NCBI RefSeq assembly: GCF_001679645.1
Contig: NZ_LRUN01000026.1
Coordinates: 1-64,000 of the forward strand
Direction of reading: 5' to 3'
DNA: 64,000 nucleotides
Source of the DNA: Pseudomonas bananamidigenes
Lineage (GTDB): Bacteria; Pseudomonadota; Gammaproteobacteria; Pseudomonadales; Pseudomonadaceae
Part shown: positions 1-8,149 of the stretch, piece after piece
How positions within the stretch are numbered: position 1 is the stretch's first letter
Layout: every line of letters starts with the position of its first letter
Translations under genes and position numbers: made by a program
Notes under the pieces: model-generated
Databases searched by the model: none
The model's input: only the letters and a program-made list of their open reading frames with translations
What the model was told of the DNA's origin: nothing

Positions 1-78
1 CCCCCAAGCTTGCCATGCTTGCTTCTACAGATGAATATCGCAGGCCGATAAAGTCTGTTTACCGTTCTGGAATTGCCC

Positions 79-1029
79 ATGTCTGTTGCTTTCGATCCCG
101 ATCATCTGCGCGCGAGCCTCAAGCCGTTGGCCGAGTGGCAGCCGTTGTCCGAGGAGGCGAAAGCGTATCAGCGGTTCTACAAGACCGACTTCCCGGAGCG
201 CGATGTCTGGCGCGGCATGGGCCGGTTCGACGTCGATGGTTATGAACTGGTCAGCCATTGCTGGTGGCCGGCGGAAACGGCCAGGGCCACGCTGTTTCTG
301 GTGCACGGTTTTTACGATCACACCGGCCTCTATCGGCATGTGATCGAGTGGGCGCTGGATCTGGGGTTTGCGGTGATTGCCTGTGACTTGCCCGGGCATG
401 GTCTGTCGAGCGGGCCACGGGCGAGCATCCGCGATTTCTCCGAGTATCAGGATGCGCTGCAAGGCCTGTTCGCCGAGGCTCGCTCGATTGCCCTGCCGCA
501 GCCGTGGCACCTGTGCGGGCAAAGTACCGGCGGGGCGATCATTGTCGACCATGTGCTCAATCACGGTGAGAACAGCCCGGCCCAGGGCCAGCTGATTTTG
601 CTGGCACCGCTGGTGCGGCCACGGGCCTGGGGCTGGTCGCAGTTCAGTTATTACCTGCTGCGGCCTTTCGTGCGGGGCATCGCCCGGCGTTTCAGCGAGA
701 ACTCCAACGACCCGGATTTCCTGCCGTTCCTGCAAGCGGACCCGCTACAGCCCAAGCGTTTGCCGACGGCGTGGGTCGGGGCGTTGTCACGCTGGATCAA
801 ACGGGTGGAATACGCGAAGAAGAGCCCGCGTCGGCCCCTGATCGTTCAGGGCCAGGCGGACATGACCGTGGACTGGCAACACAACCTGCAAGTGATGAAG
901 TGGAAGTTCGACCGGCCGCAGATTCTGCTGATGGCCGATGCGCGGCATCACCTGGCCAATGAAACGGCACCGATGCGCGAGGAGTATTTCGAGTTCTTGA
1001 GCAAGCGGATCAAGGGCCGCAATTCCTAG
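79..1029 (+). CDS. alpha/beta hydrolase (lysophospholipase/monoacylglycerol lipase-like)
   Basis: A 316-residue cytoplasmic alpha/beta hydrolase of the Hydrolase_4 type. The oxyanion region LVHGFYDHTG lies near residues 75-85. The nucleophile elbow GQSTGG fits GxSxG, and a late His in DARHHL is the expected third member of the triad. The family hydrolyses ester bonds in lysophospholipids or monoacylglycerols, and the substrate here is unknown. I chose the ATG at 79 over an in-frame TTG at 73 because it gives a normal N-terminus. The stop lies 1 base before the stop of the convergent gene at 1031. The upstream 78 bases hold only the end of the flanking region. Confidence 0.85.
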   Translation: MSVAFDPDHLRASLKPLAEWQPLSEEAKAYQRFYKTDFPERDVWRGMGRFDVDGYELVSHCWWPAETARATLFLVHGFYDHTGLYRHVIEWALDLGFAVIACDLPGHGLSSGPRASIRDFSEYQDALQGLFAEARSIALPQPWHLCGQSTGGAIIVDHVLNHGENSPAQGQLILLAPLVRPRAWGWSQFSYYLLRPFVRGIARRFSENSNDPDFLPFLQADPLQPKRLPTAWVGALSRWIKRVEYAKKSPRRPLIVQGQADMTVDWQHNLQVMKWKFDRPQILLMADARHHLANETAPMREEYFEFLSKRIKGRNS

Positions 1030-1030
1030 A

Positions 1031-1783
1031 TCACTGGCTTGGGTTCGAGGTGCTCTGGCCGACGGCCAGCCCGGCGCGAATCGCTGCCAGCGCCGCCTGA
1101 TAGTAGGCTTTGCCTTCGGTGGATTCGGCAAAGGTCGCGAACTCTTCCAGCTCTTCGTCCGTCAGGTCGCGATAGACATACAGCAGCGTGTTGTTCAGGT
1201 CGGCACCGATCTGATCCATCAGGCGCTGACGTTGACTGTTCAGCATCCCCTGGGCCTGACCGCCGCCGAGCAGGCCGGGGATCATCGAACTCAGGCTGTC
1301 TGCCGCCACGCCGGCAATCGCCAGGCTGACTTCGGCGCCAGCCTCGCGGGCGGGCAGGGCCTGGGCGAGATGGCCGATGATCAGCAGGCGGCTGTCGCTG
1401 GCCTGCATCTTCGGCAGACCCCTGGCGTTTTTCGCCAATTGATCGCGACGGGTCGCCAGCAGTTCGGCGGCGACGATCTTCTTGCCCAGCGGCGACTGGA
1501 AAAATGCGAGGGCCGGCTTCGGATCGGCGAGGTTTCTGCGCAGTTGCGCCTCGGCGCGCTGGTCCACGGCCTGAGGGGCGAAGCGCTGGTTGCTGTTGTT
1601 CACCAGCGCCTGAAACACCGCCGGCGGCAGGCTGCTCTGGTAACGCTGTTGCGCGGCGCTCAGGGCGTCATTGAAATGCGCGCGTTGGTCCGGCCAGCCG
1701 GCGACCTTGTACAACTGGTCGTGGCCGTCTGCCCAGGCGGGCAAAACGCAGAACATCAACAGTGAAAAAAGCAAACGGCGCAT
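1031..1783 (-). CDS. exported DUF2059-type protein
   Basis: A 250-residue protein with a clear Sec signal peptide (MRRLLFSLLMFCVLPAWA) at the chosen ATG, 1783. An upstream extension to 1921 would bury this signal and is rejected. The mature part is mostly helical. Its C-terminal segment (DELEEFATFAESTEGKAYYQ) matches the pattern of DUF2059 proteins, which are periplasmic and of unknown function. It converges on the hydrolase at 79-1029 with almost no spacer. I cannot assign an enzymatic role. Confidence 0.75.
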   Translation of the reverse strand: MRRLLFSLLMFCVLPAWADGHDQLYKVAGWPDQRAHFNDALSAAQQRYQSSLPPAVFQALVNNSNQRFAPQAVDQRAEAQLRRNLADPKPALAFFQSPLGKKIVAAELLATRRDQLAKNARGLPKMQASDSRLLIIGHLAQALPAREAGAEVSLAIAGVAADSLSSMIPGLLGGGQAQGMLNSQRQRLMDQIGADLNNTLLYVYRDLTDEELEEFATFAESTEGKAYYQAALAAIRAGLAVGQSTSNPSQ

Positions 1784-1891
1784 AGGGACTCCTGTCGGCA
1801 GCGGACTATTCTCCGTGCGGTGCCGGTACTTGTCGAGAATTCGTATCAAGCCGCCGCGTGGCTCTGTCGGAATTCTTGCCGCAGGCATACT

Positions 1892-2524
1892 ATGCGCGCC
1901 ATGCAAATATCCTCTGAACACCCGCTGCTGTTACGTATCGTCGACGACCTGGCCGAGCGTGGCTGGTCGCAGCAGAACATTTTCCTGCCTGCGGATCTGA
2001 CCCGCGCGCTGGCCGCCGAGTGCCGCAAACGCGAGGCCGAAGGTGAACTGGCGCCGGCGGGCGTCGGGCGCGGGCCGTTTACGGAGGTCCGCGAGGGCAT
2101 TCGTGGCGACCATATCCAATGGATCGATCCGGGTCAGGCCGAGGCCAGTGACCGTTATCTGAACCTGATGAACAGCCTGCGCGAGGCCCTCAATCGAGGA
2201 CTGTTCCTCGGTCTGGAAGACTTCGAATGCCATTTCGCCCTGTACCCGCCGGGTGCGTTTTACCGCAAGCATGTCGACCGTTTTCGCGACGATGACCGGC
2301 GCATGGTCTCGGCAGTGATCTACCTCAACGACGGCTGGCTGCCGGAGGATGGCGGGCAGTTGCGCATGTATCTGGAAGGTGATCGGGTCCATGACGTGCA
2401 ACCCACCGGTGGCTGCCTGGTGGTGTTTCTTTCCGGCGAAGTGCCTCACGAAGTATTGCCGGCCAGCCGTGAGCGGTTGTCGCTGACCGGCTGGTTCCGT
2501 CGTCGTGGCAACGAGCCGTTCTGA
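1892..2524 (+). CDS. 2OG-Fe(II) oxygenase (prolyl 4-hydroxylase fold)
   Basis: A 210-residue Fe(II)/2-oxoglutarate dioxygenase of the P4Hc type. The facial triad is visible: HVD in RKHVDRF supplies His and Asp, and the distal His is in EVPHEV. The 2-oxoglutarate-binding Arg follows in RERLSLTGWF. Such enzymes hydroxylate protein or small-molecule substrates, and the target here is unknown. ATG codons at 1892 and 1901 are both possible. I prefer 1892 because an AGG lies at a usable distance upstream. It is followed after one base by a DUF523 gene, so the two probably share a transcript. Confidence 0.85.
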   Translation: MRAMQISSEHPLLLRIVDDLAERGWSQQNIFLPADLTRALAAECRKREAEGELAPAGVGRGPFTEVREGIRGDHIQWIDPGQAEASDRYLNLMNSLREALNRGLFLGLEDFECHFALYPPGAFYRKHVDRFRDDDRRMVSAVIYLNDGWLPEDGGQLRMYLEGDRVHDVQPTGGCLVVFLSGEVPHEVLPASRERLSLTGWFRRRGNEPF

Positions 2525-2525
2525 G

Positions 2526-3011
2526 ATGCACAGGATCCTCGTGAGCCGCTGCCTGCTGGGTCACCGCGTGCGTTACGACGGTGGCGCCAGCGGGCCGTTC
2601 GACCTGCTGGAACAGTGGATCGCCGAAGGTCGCGTCGTACCGCTGTGCCCGGAAGTGGCCGGCGGTTTGCCGACACCCCGGGCGGCGGCGGAGATCCCGG
2701 GCGGGCAGGGCGGTGAAGTGCTCGATGGCCTTGCGGCGGTGATCACCACTGAAGGCGAGGACGTCAGTGCACAGTTTCTCGATGGCGCCCGGCAGGCATT
2801 GGAGCTGGTGCGAAAACACGGAATTCGCGTGGCGGTGCTCAAGGCCAACAGTCCTTCCTGCGGGAACCTGTTGACCTATGACGGGACGTTCAGTGGCGTG
2901 AAGGTGCGTGGCGAAGGGGTGACTGCCGCATTGCTGAAGCGCCATGGGGTGCAAGTCTTCAGCGAACTCGAACTGCCGCAGGCTGCACATGCCCTGACAC
3001 AACTCAATTAA
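2526..3011 (+). CDS. DUF523 domain protein
   Basis: A 161-residue cytoplasmic protein of the DUF523 (YbbK-like) family. It begins MHRILVSRCLLGHRVRYDGG, with the conserved early Cys, and has the conserved block LKANSPSCG near residues 107-115. The two Cys motifs suggest metal or thiol chemistry, but the family function is not established. The start at 2526 lies one base after the oxygenase stop, which indicates translational coupling. Confidence 0.8.
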   Translation: MHRILVSRCLLGHRVRYDGGASGPFDLLEQWIAEGRVVPLCPEVAGGLPTPRAAAEIPGGQGGEVLDGLAAVITTEGEDVSAQFLDGARQALELVRKHGIRVAVLKANSPSCGNLLTYDGTFSGVKVRGEGVTAALLKRHGVQVFSELELPQAAHALTQLN

Positions 3012-3030
3012 TTACACGCCAGAAAACACT

Positions 3031-3118
3031 GTGGGAGCGAGCCTGCTCGCGATTGCACTTTGTCAGTATCGGTATTGGTGGCTGACAGGTCGCTTTCGCG
3101 AGCAGGCTCGCTCCCACA
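3031..3118. repeat. REP pair (GTGGGAGCGAGC family)
   Basis: Two inverted copies of the GTGGGAGCGAGCxTGCTCGCGA element face each other around a spacer of about 45 bases. They lie between the convergent DUF523 and binding-protein genes. The same element recurs at 7892, 10114, 13070 and 30101. Confidence 0.85.
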
Positions 3119-3130
3119 TGGAAATTGTGT

Positions 3131-3715
3131 TCACTTCAGGTCTTCAGAGGCCTGCACGCTCAACCACTTCTGCGACAACGCCTCCAGCCGCCCGTCTGCC
3201 CTGATCCGCTGCAACGCATTCTCAAGGCTCGCGTGAAACGCCGGGTTGCCCTTCTGAAACGGAATCGCCAGATTCACCGGCGGGCCGACCTTCGGCTTCT
3301 CTTCCGTCAGGGTCTGGATCAGCACCAGCGGGCGGGGCTGCTCATCCTTTTTCGCCAGCAACTGCGCATTGACCTGTGTGTAAGGCTCGCTCACGTCGAA
3401 ACGATCCTTGAGTTCCGGGGTCAGTGCTATGTGGTTGAGCGCGACGTCGTACTTGCCGCTTTCGACGCCCTGAAACATATCGGCCTCGTCGGTGACGATG
3501 AAATCGGCGCGTACATCCAGTTCGCGGGCCAGTTGTTGCCCCAGCTCGACCTCGAACCCTGTGAGGGTGTCGTCATCCTTGAAATTGAAGGGCGGTGTAT
3601 TAGCCTCAAGGGCGATGCGCAATTCGCCTCGGTCGTTGACGTCATCAAGCAGTTCGGCGTGAGCCAGAGGGCTCAAAAGGGGAAGCAGGCAGATCAGGCC
3701 AGGCAGAAGGCGCAT
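3131..3715 (-). CDS. short periplasmic substrate-binding protein (family 3, polar amino acid type)
   Basis: A 194-residue exported protein with a signal peptide ending in LAHA. The first lobe of an SBP_bac_3 domain is well preserved: ELRIALEANTPPFNF, LTGFEVELGQQLA, and DVALNHIALTPELKDRFDVSEPY. The second lobe is drastically shortened. After AQLLAKKDE the sequence runs almost directly to the C-terminal helices (NPAFHASLENALQRIRADG). Family members are usually about 250-270 residues, so roughly 50-60 residues of lobe 2 are absent without a frameshift. The start is the ATG at 3715, 5-6 bases after AAGGAG, not the GTG at 3721. No permease or ATPase is adjacent, so it is an orphan sensor or a decayed binding protein. 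Confidence 0.75.
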   Translation of the reverse strand: MRLLPGLICLLPLLSPLAHAELLDDVNDRGELRIALEANTPPFNFKDDDTLTGFEVELGQQLARELDVRADFIVTDEADMFQGVESGKYDVALNHIALTPELKDRFDVSEPYTQVNAQLLAKKDEQPRPLVLIQTLTEEKPKVGPPVNLAIPFQKGNPAFHASLENALQRIRADGRLEALSQKWLSVQASEDLK

Positions 3716-3849
3716 GGTCACTCCTTTGAAATCATTGTCGCGGCCTGTTGGTCAGGCTCGCTTTGCTATGGTTGTCGAGTGCCTTCGACAACGAATGGTC
3801 ATGAAGTTGTCATGACCGCACGGATTTTACGGAAAAACTGGAGAAGAGA

Positions 3850-4275
3850 ATGAAAACAATCATGTCACGTGCTGTATTGGCCGGGTTACTGATGGGCGCT
3901 TCGGTGCTGGCCAGTGCGGCCACGCCGGCGCCGAAAGGTGCCGAGGTGTTCATCGTTTCTCCCGAGGACGGTGCCACGGTTTCGCAGACCTTCACCGTCA
4001 AGTTCGGTACCAAGGATGTCGCGCTCGCGCCGGCCGGTGATGTCACACCGAACACCGGTCACCACCATCTGCTGATCGACGCCAAGGACATCGTTCCGGC
4101 CGGCGCGGTGGTGCCGACCGACGCCAACCACATGCACTTCGGCAAGGCCCAGACCCAGGCCGACATCAAACTCGCGCCGGGCAAGCACACCCTGCAACTG
4201 GAGCTGGGTGACAGCGGTCACATGGCGTTCGATCCGCCGATCGTGTCGAAGAAGATCACCGTCAACGTCGAATGA
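3850..4275 (+). CDS. exported DUF4399 protein
   Basis: A 141-residue small periplasmic protein with a signal peptide cleaved after about residue 23 (LASAA). The rest is a compact beta domain with the hallmark NTGHHHLLID and ANHMHFGKAQTQ segments of DUF4399. These two His-rich loops could bind metal, but the function is unknown. GAGAAGAG sits just before the ATG. A strong terminator follows the gene. Confidence 0.85.
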   Translation: MKTIMSRAVLAGLLMGASVLASAATPAPKGAEVFIVSPEDGATVSQTFTVKFGTKDVALAPAGDVTPNTGHHHLLIDAKDIVPAGAVVPTDANHMHFGKAQTQADIKLAPGKHTLQLELGDSGHMAFDPPIVSKKITVNVE

Positions 4276-4292
4276 CGTTTTCGCGTGCATGA

Positions 4293-4323
4293 AAAAGGGA
4301 GCCCGAAGGCTCCCTTTTTTTTT
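4293..4323 (+). terminator. rho-independent terminator
   Basis: The stem GGGAGCC/GGCTCCC with a CGAA loop is followed by a run of eight or more T. It terminates the DUF4399 gene. The A-run on the left flank could let it also serve the convergent serA transcript. Confidence 0.9.
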
Positions 4324-4337
4324 CGCTCAGCGCCGGA

Positions 4338-5567
4338 TCAGAACAACACACGGCTACGGATGGTGCCGTTGACGTGTTGCAGCTTCTCTTGCGCCAGCTC
4401 CGAGTACTCGGCGTCGACGTCGATCACCACGTAGCCAACCTTTTCGTTGGTCTGCAGGAACTGACCGGAGATGTTGATGCCGTTTTCGGCGAAGACCTTG
4501 TTGATCTCGCTCATCACACCTGGAATGTTTTCGTGGATGTGCAGCAGGCGGTGCTTGCCAGGGTGAGCCGGCAGTGCCACTTCCGGGAAGTTCACCGACG
4601 ATACCGACGTACCGTTGTCGCTGTACTTGACCAGTTTCTCTGCCACTTCCAGACCGATGTTGGCCTGCGCTTCAGCGGTGGAGCCGCCGATATGCGGGGT
4701 CAGGATCACGTTGTCCAGGCCGCGCAGCGGGCTTTCGAACTCTTCGTCGTTGGAACGCGGCTCGACCGGGAACACGTCGATGGCGGCGCCGATCAGGTGC
4801 TTGTCCTTGATCGCGGCGGCCAGGTGCTCCAGCTCGACCACGGTGCCGCGTGCCGCGTTGATCAGGATGCCGCCCTTCTTGATGGCGCGGATTTCCTTCT
4901 CGCCGATCATCCACTGGGTCGCAGCGGTTTCCGGAACGTGCAGGGTGACGATGTCGGACATGCCCAGCAGCTCGTGCAGGTTGCCGACCTGGGTCGCGTT
5001 GCCCAGCGGCAGCTTGGTCACGGTGTCGTAGAAGAACACCTGCATGCCCAGACCTTCAGCCAGGACCGACAGCTGAGTACCGATCGAGCCGTAGCCGACG
5101 ATGCCCAGTTTCTTGCCACGGATCTCGAAGGAGTTGGCTGCGGACTTGATCCAGCCGCCACGGTGGCAGGAAGCGTTTTTCTCGGGGATGCCGCGCAGCA
5201 GCAGGATCGCTTCGGCCAGCACCAGCTCGGCCACGGAGCGGGTGTTGGAGTACGGTGCGTTGAACACGGCGATGCCGCGCTCGCGGGCCGCTTCCAGGTC
5301 GACCTGGTTGGTGCCGATGCAGAAACAGCCGACGGCCACCAGCTTCTTCGCGTGATCGAAGATCTCTTCGGTCAGTTGGGTGCGCGAACGAATGCCGATG
5401 AAGTGAGCGTCAGCGATCTTTTCCTTGAGCTGGTCTTCCGGCAGGGAGCCAGTCAGGTATTCGATGCTGGTGTAGCCCGCCGCCTTGAGGACGTCGACAG
5501 CCGATTGGTGGACGCCTTCGAGAAGAAGGAACTTGATCTTGCTCTTATCGAGAGAAGTCTTGCTCAT
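4338..5567 (-). CDS. serA: D-3-phosphoglycerate dehydrogenase
   Basis: Oxidises 3-phosphoglycerate to 3-phosphohydroxypyruvate, the first step of serine synthesis. It has 409 residues, the length of E. coli SerA. The catalytic and NAD-binding D-isomer dehydrogenase domains carry the Rossmann motif GYGSIG, the catalytic Arg in NAARGTVV and the catalytic His in TPHIGG. A C-terminal ACT domain (from about residue 335) is the expected serine-binding regulatory unit. The start is the ATG at 5567 (MSKTSLDKSKIKF), and the upstream extension is rejected. It is divergent from the D-2-hydroxyglutarate dehydrogenase gene, its known metabolic partner. Confidence 0.97.
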   Translation of the reverse strand: MSKTSLDKSKIKFLLLEGVHQSAVDVLKAAGYTSIEYLTGSLPEDQLKEKIADAHFIGIRSRTQLTEEIFDHAKKLVAVGCFCIGTNQVDLEAARERGIAVFNAPYSNTRSVAELVLAEAILLLRGIPEKNASCHRGGWIKSAANSFEIRGKKLGIVGYGSIGTQLSVLAEGLGMQVFFYDTVTKLPLGNATQVGNLHELLGMSDIVTLHVPETAATQWMIGEKEIRAIKKGGILINAARGTVVELEHLAAAIKDKHLIGAAIDVFPVEPRSNDEEFESPLRGLDNVILTPHIGGSTAEAQANIGLEVAEKLVKYSDNGTSVSSVNFPEVALPAHPGKHRLLHIHENIPGVMSEINKVFAENGINISGQFLQTNEKVGYVVIDVDAEYSELAQEKLQHVNGTIRSRVLF

Positions 5568-5771
5568 CTGCGTAAACCTGTATCCCGGAGAAAAATGGCA
5601 GGAAATGGTCAACAGACATTGACCTGGACGACAAGAAAGCCGTCACCGCAGAACAGGCCTTGGGCACTGGCCTGCGGGGTCGGTATGCTAGCATAGCCGC
5701 CCCGCTAATCACTCATTCCTGCGACGTGAAGCGTTCTCAGGATGACCATGAATTGTTCGAGAGTTCTGTCG

Positions 5772-7166
5772 ATGACCAATCCTGCCCTGATTGATGAACT
5801 GAAGACCCTGGTCGAACCCGGCAAGGTCCTGACCGACGCCGACTCCCTGAACGCGTACGGCAAGGATTGGACCAAGCATTTCGCCCCGGCGCCGAGCGCC
5901 ATCGTGTTTCCCAAGACCATCGAGCAAGTGCAGGCCATCGTCCGCTGGGCCAACGAACATAAAGTGGCGCTGGTGCCATCGGGCGGGCGCACCGGGCTTT
6001 CCGCCGCTGCCGTGGCCGCCCATGGCGAAGTGGTCGTGTCGTTCGACTATATGAACCGGATTCTCGACATCAACCTCACCGACCGTACCGCCGTGTGCCA
6101 GCCGGGCGTGGTCACCGAGCAACTGCAGAACGCTGCCGAAGAACATCACCTGTACTATCCGGTTGATTTCGCTTCCGCCGGTTCCAGCCAGATTGGCGGC
6201 AATATCGGTACCAATGCCGGCGGGATCAAGGTCATTCGCTACGGCATGACCCGCAACTGGGTGGCGGGCATTAAAGTAGTTACCGGCAAGGGCGACGTGC
6301 TGGAACTGAACAAGGACCTGATCAAGAACGCCACAGGTTACGACCTGCGCCAGCTGTTCATCGGCGCCGAAGGCACCCTTGGATTTGTGGTCGAAGCCAC
6401 CATGCGGCTGGATCGCGCACCGAAAAACCTCACGGCGATGGTCCTCGGCACCGCCGATTTCGACTCGATCATGCCGGTGCTGCACGCCTTTCAGGGCAAG
6501 CTCGATCTGACCGCGTTCGAGTTCTTCTCCGACAAGGCTCTGGCCAAGGTCATGGGCCGTGGCGATGTCCCGGCGCCGTTCGAGACCGACTGTCCGTTCT
6601 ACGCCTTGCTGGAATTCGAGGCGACCACCGAAGAGGTGGCCAACAGCGCCCTGGAAATCTTCGAACACTGCGTGGAGCAGGGCTGGGTGCTGGACGGCGT
6701 GATGAGCCAGAGCGAAACCCAGTTGCAGAACCTGTGGAAGCTGCGCGAGTACATCTCCGAAACCATCTCCCACTGGACGCCGTACAAGAACGATATCTCC
6801 GTCACTGTCTCGAAAGTCCCCGCGTTCCTGCGGGAAATCGATGCGATCGTCGGCAAACACTATCCGGATTTCGAAATCGTCTGGTTCGGCCACATCGGCG
6901 ACGGCAACCTGCACCTGAACATCCTCAAGCCGGATAACCTGAGCAAGGACGAGTTTTTCGCCAAATGCGCCACCGTCAACAAGTGGGTGTTCGAAACCGT
7001 CGAGAAGTACAACGGGTCGATCTCCGCCGAACACGGTGTAGGCATGACCAAGCGCGATTACTTGACCTACAGCCGCTCGCCGGTGGAAATCGAATACATG
7101 AAAGCGGTCAAGGCGGTGTTCGACCCGAACGGCATCATGAACCCGGGCAAGATCTTCGCGGTTTGA
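5772..7166 (+). CDS. FAD-linked D-2-hydroxyglutarate dehydrogenase
   Basis: A 464-residue flavoprotein. It has an N-terminal PCMH-type FAD-binding domain (PSGGRTGLSAAA, SSQIGGNIGTNAGG) and a C-terminal FAD-oxidase domain with the metal-site motifs GHIGDGNLHLN (His near 374) and SAEHGVG. This is the glycolate oxidase/D-lactate/D-2-hydroxyglutarate dehydrogenase family. The position opposite serA favours D-2-hydroxyglutarate. SerA makes that compound by reducing 2-oxoglutarate, and a dehydrogenase of this kind recycles it in Pseudomonas. I chose the ATG at 5772 over the upstream in-frame ATG at 5742 because MTNPALIDEL begins the family-like region. The electron acceptor is probably an electron-transfer flavoprotein (inference). 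Confidence 0.88.
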   Translation: MTNPALIDELKTLVEPGKVLTDADSLNAYGKDWTKHFAPAPSAIVFPKTIEQVQAIVRWANEHKVALVPSGGRTGLSAAAVAAHGEVVVSFDYMNRILDINLTDRTAVCQPGVVTEQLQNAAEEHHLYYPVDFASAGSSQIGGNIGTNAGGIKVIRYGMTRNWVAGIKVVTGKGDVLELNKDLIKNATGYDLRQLFIGAEGTLGFVVEATMRLDRAPKNLTAMVLGTADFDSIMPVLHAFQGKLDLTAFEFFSDKALAKVMGRGDVPAPFETDCPFYALLEFEATTEEVANSALEIFEHCVEQGWVLDGVMSQSETQLQNLWKLREYISETISHWTPYKNDISVTVSKVPAFLREIDAIVGKHYPDFEIVWFGHIGDGNLHLNILKPDNLSKDEFFAKCATVNKWVFETVEKYNGSISAEHGVGMTKRDYLTYSRSPVEIEYMKAVKAVFDPNGIMNPGKIFAV

Positions 7167-7206
7167 TCTGCAATCCCTGATGAATCAATGAAGGCAGGAG
7201 TCGGTA

Positions 7207-7872
7207 ATGAGCTATCAGCACCAGTATGTCGACGGTACGCGGATTCATTTTCCGCTGGGGAAAGTCGTGTGCATCGGCCGTAACTACGCCGAACACGCCA
7301 AGGAGCTGGATAACCCGGTCCCTACCGAACCGCTGCTGTTCATCAAGCCGGGCAGTTGCGTGGTGCCGCTGGAAGGCGGCTTCAGCATTCCGACCGAGCG
7401 CGGCTCCGTGCATTACGAAGCGGAAATCGCGGTATTGATCGGCAAGCCTTTGTCGACCAAACCGAGCCGTGAGGAGGTGCTGGACGCGATCTCCGGTTTC
7501 GCCCCCGCGCTGGACCTGACCCTGCGCGACAAGCAGGCCGAGCTCAAGTCCAAGGGCCTGCCGTGGGAAATCGCCAAGTCGTTCGATGGCGCGGCGGTGA
7601 TTGCTCCGTTCGTGGTCGGCAGCACCTTCCCTGACCTCACTGACATCGGCATCCGCCTGACCATCAACGGCGAAGTGCGCCAGGACGGCAACAGCAGCGC
7701 GATGCTCAACCCGATCGTGCCGATGATCCAGCACATGGCCGGCTGCTTCTCGCTGCAGGCCGGTGATGTGATCCTGACCGGCACGCCGGTGGGCGTCGGG
7801 CCGCTGAACGTTGGTGATGAGATCGTGCTGGAACTGCCGGGCGCCAGCCGCTTTACCAGCAGCGTGCGCTGA
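7207..7872 (+). CDS. fumarylacetoacetate hydrolase family protein
   Basis: A 221-residue single-domain FAH-fold enzyme. Conserved elements are CIGRNYAEHAKEL, FIKPGSCVV, the acidic metal site HYEAEIAVLIGK, and the C-terminal GDVILTGTPVGVGPL. Related proteins act as acylpyruvases or oxaloacetate decarboxylases, and the substrate here cannot be read from sequence. It lies 40 bases after the hydroxyglutarate dehydrogenase on the same strand and probably shares its transcript. Confidence 0.9.
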   Translation: MSYQHQYVDGTRIHFPLGKVVCIGRNYAEHAKELDNPVPTEPLLFIKPGSCVVPLEGGFSIPTERGSVHYEAEIAVLIGKPLSTKPSREEVLDAISGFAPALDLTLRDKQAELKSKGLPWEIAKSFDGAAVIAPFVVGSTFPDLTDIGIRLTINGEVRQDGNSSAMLNPIVPMIQHMAGCFSLQAGDVILTGTPVGVGPLNVGDEIVLELPGASRFTSSVR

Positions 7873-7891
7873 CTGCAACTCTGAGAAAAAC

Positions 7892-7995
7892 TGTGGGAGC
7901 GAGCTTGCTCGCGAATGCGTCAGGTCAGTCGACATCGTCGTTAACTGATCTATCACATTCGTCGGATCGCCGCCCGGAGCAAGCTCGCTCCCACA
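7892..7995. repeat. REP pair (GTGGGAGCGAGC family)
   Basis: Inverted copies GTGGGAGCGAGCTTGCTCGC and GAGCAAGCTCGCTCCCAC lie about 65 bases apart, just after the FAH-family stop. They may act in transcript termination or stabilisation. Confidence 0.85.
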
Positions 7996-8149
7996 TTTGT
8001 TTATGTTGTGCCGCCCGCAAAGGCATAAGGCAATCCCGCCATTTGCCGTTTTTTTCACATCCTGTCCGGATAATTCCGGTCATTCTGGCGTCTGAGCCGG
8101 CCTCTTTGTGCTATTACCCATAGCCTGAATTTTCGGAACACGTCCTTCG

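Noticed and set aside
1031..1921. A longer start for the DUF2059 protein at 1921
   Set aside because: It would place 46 charged residues before an excellent signal peptide that starts at 1783.
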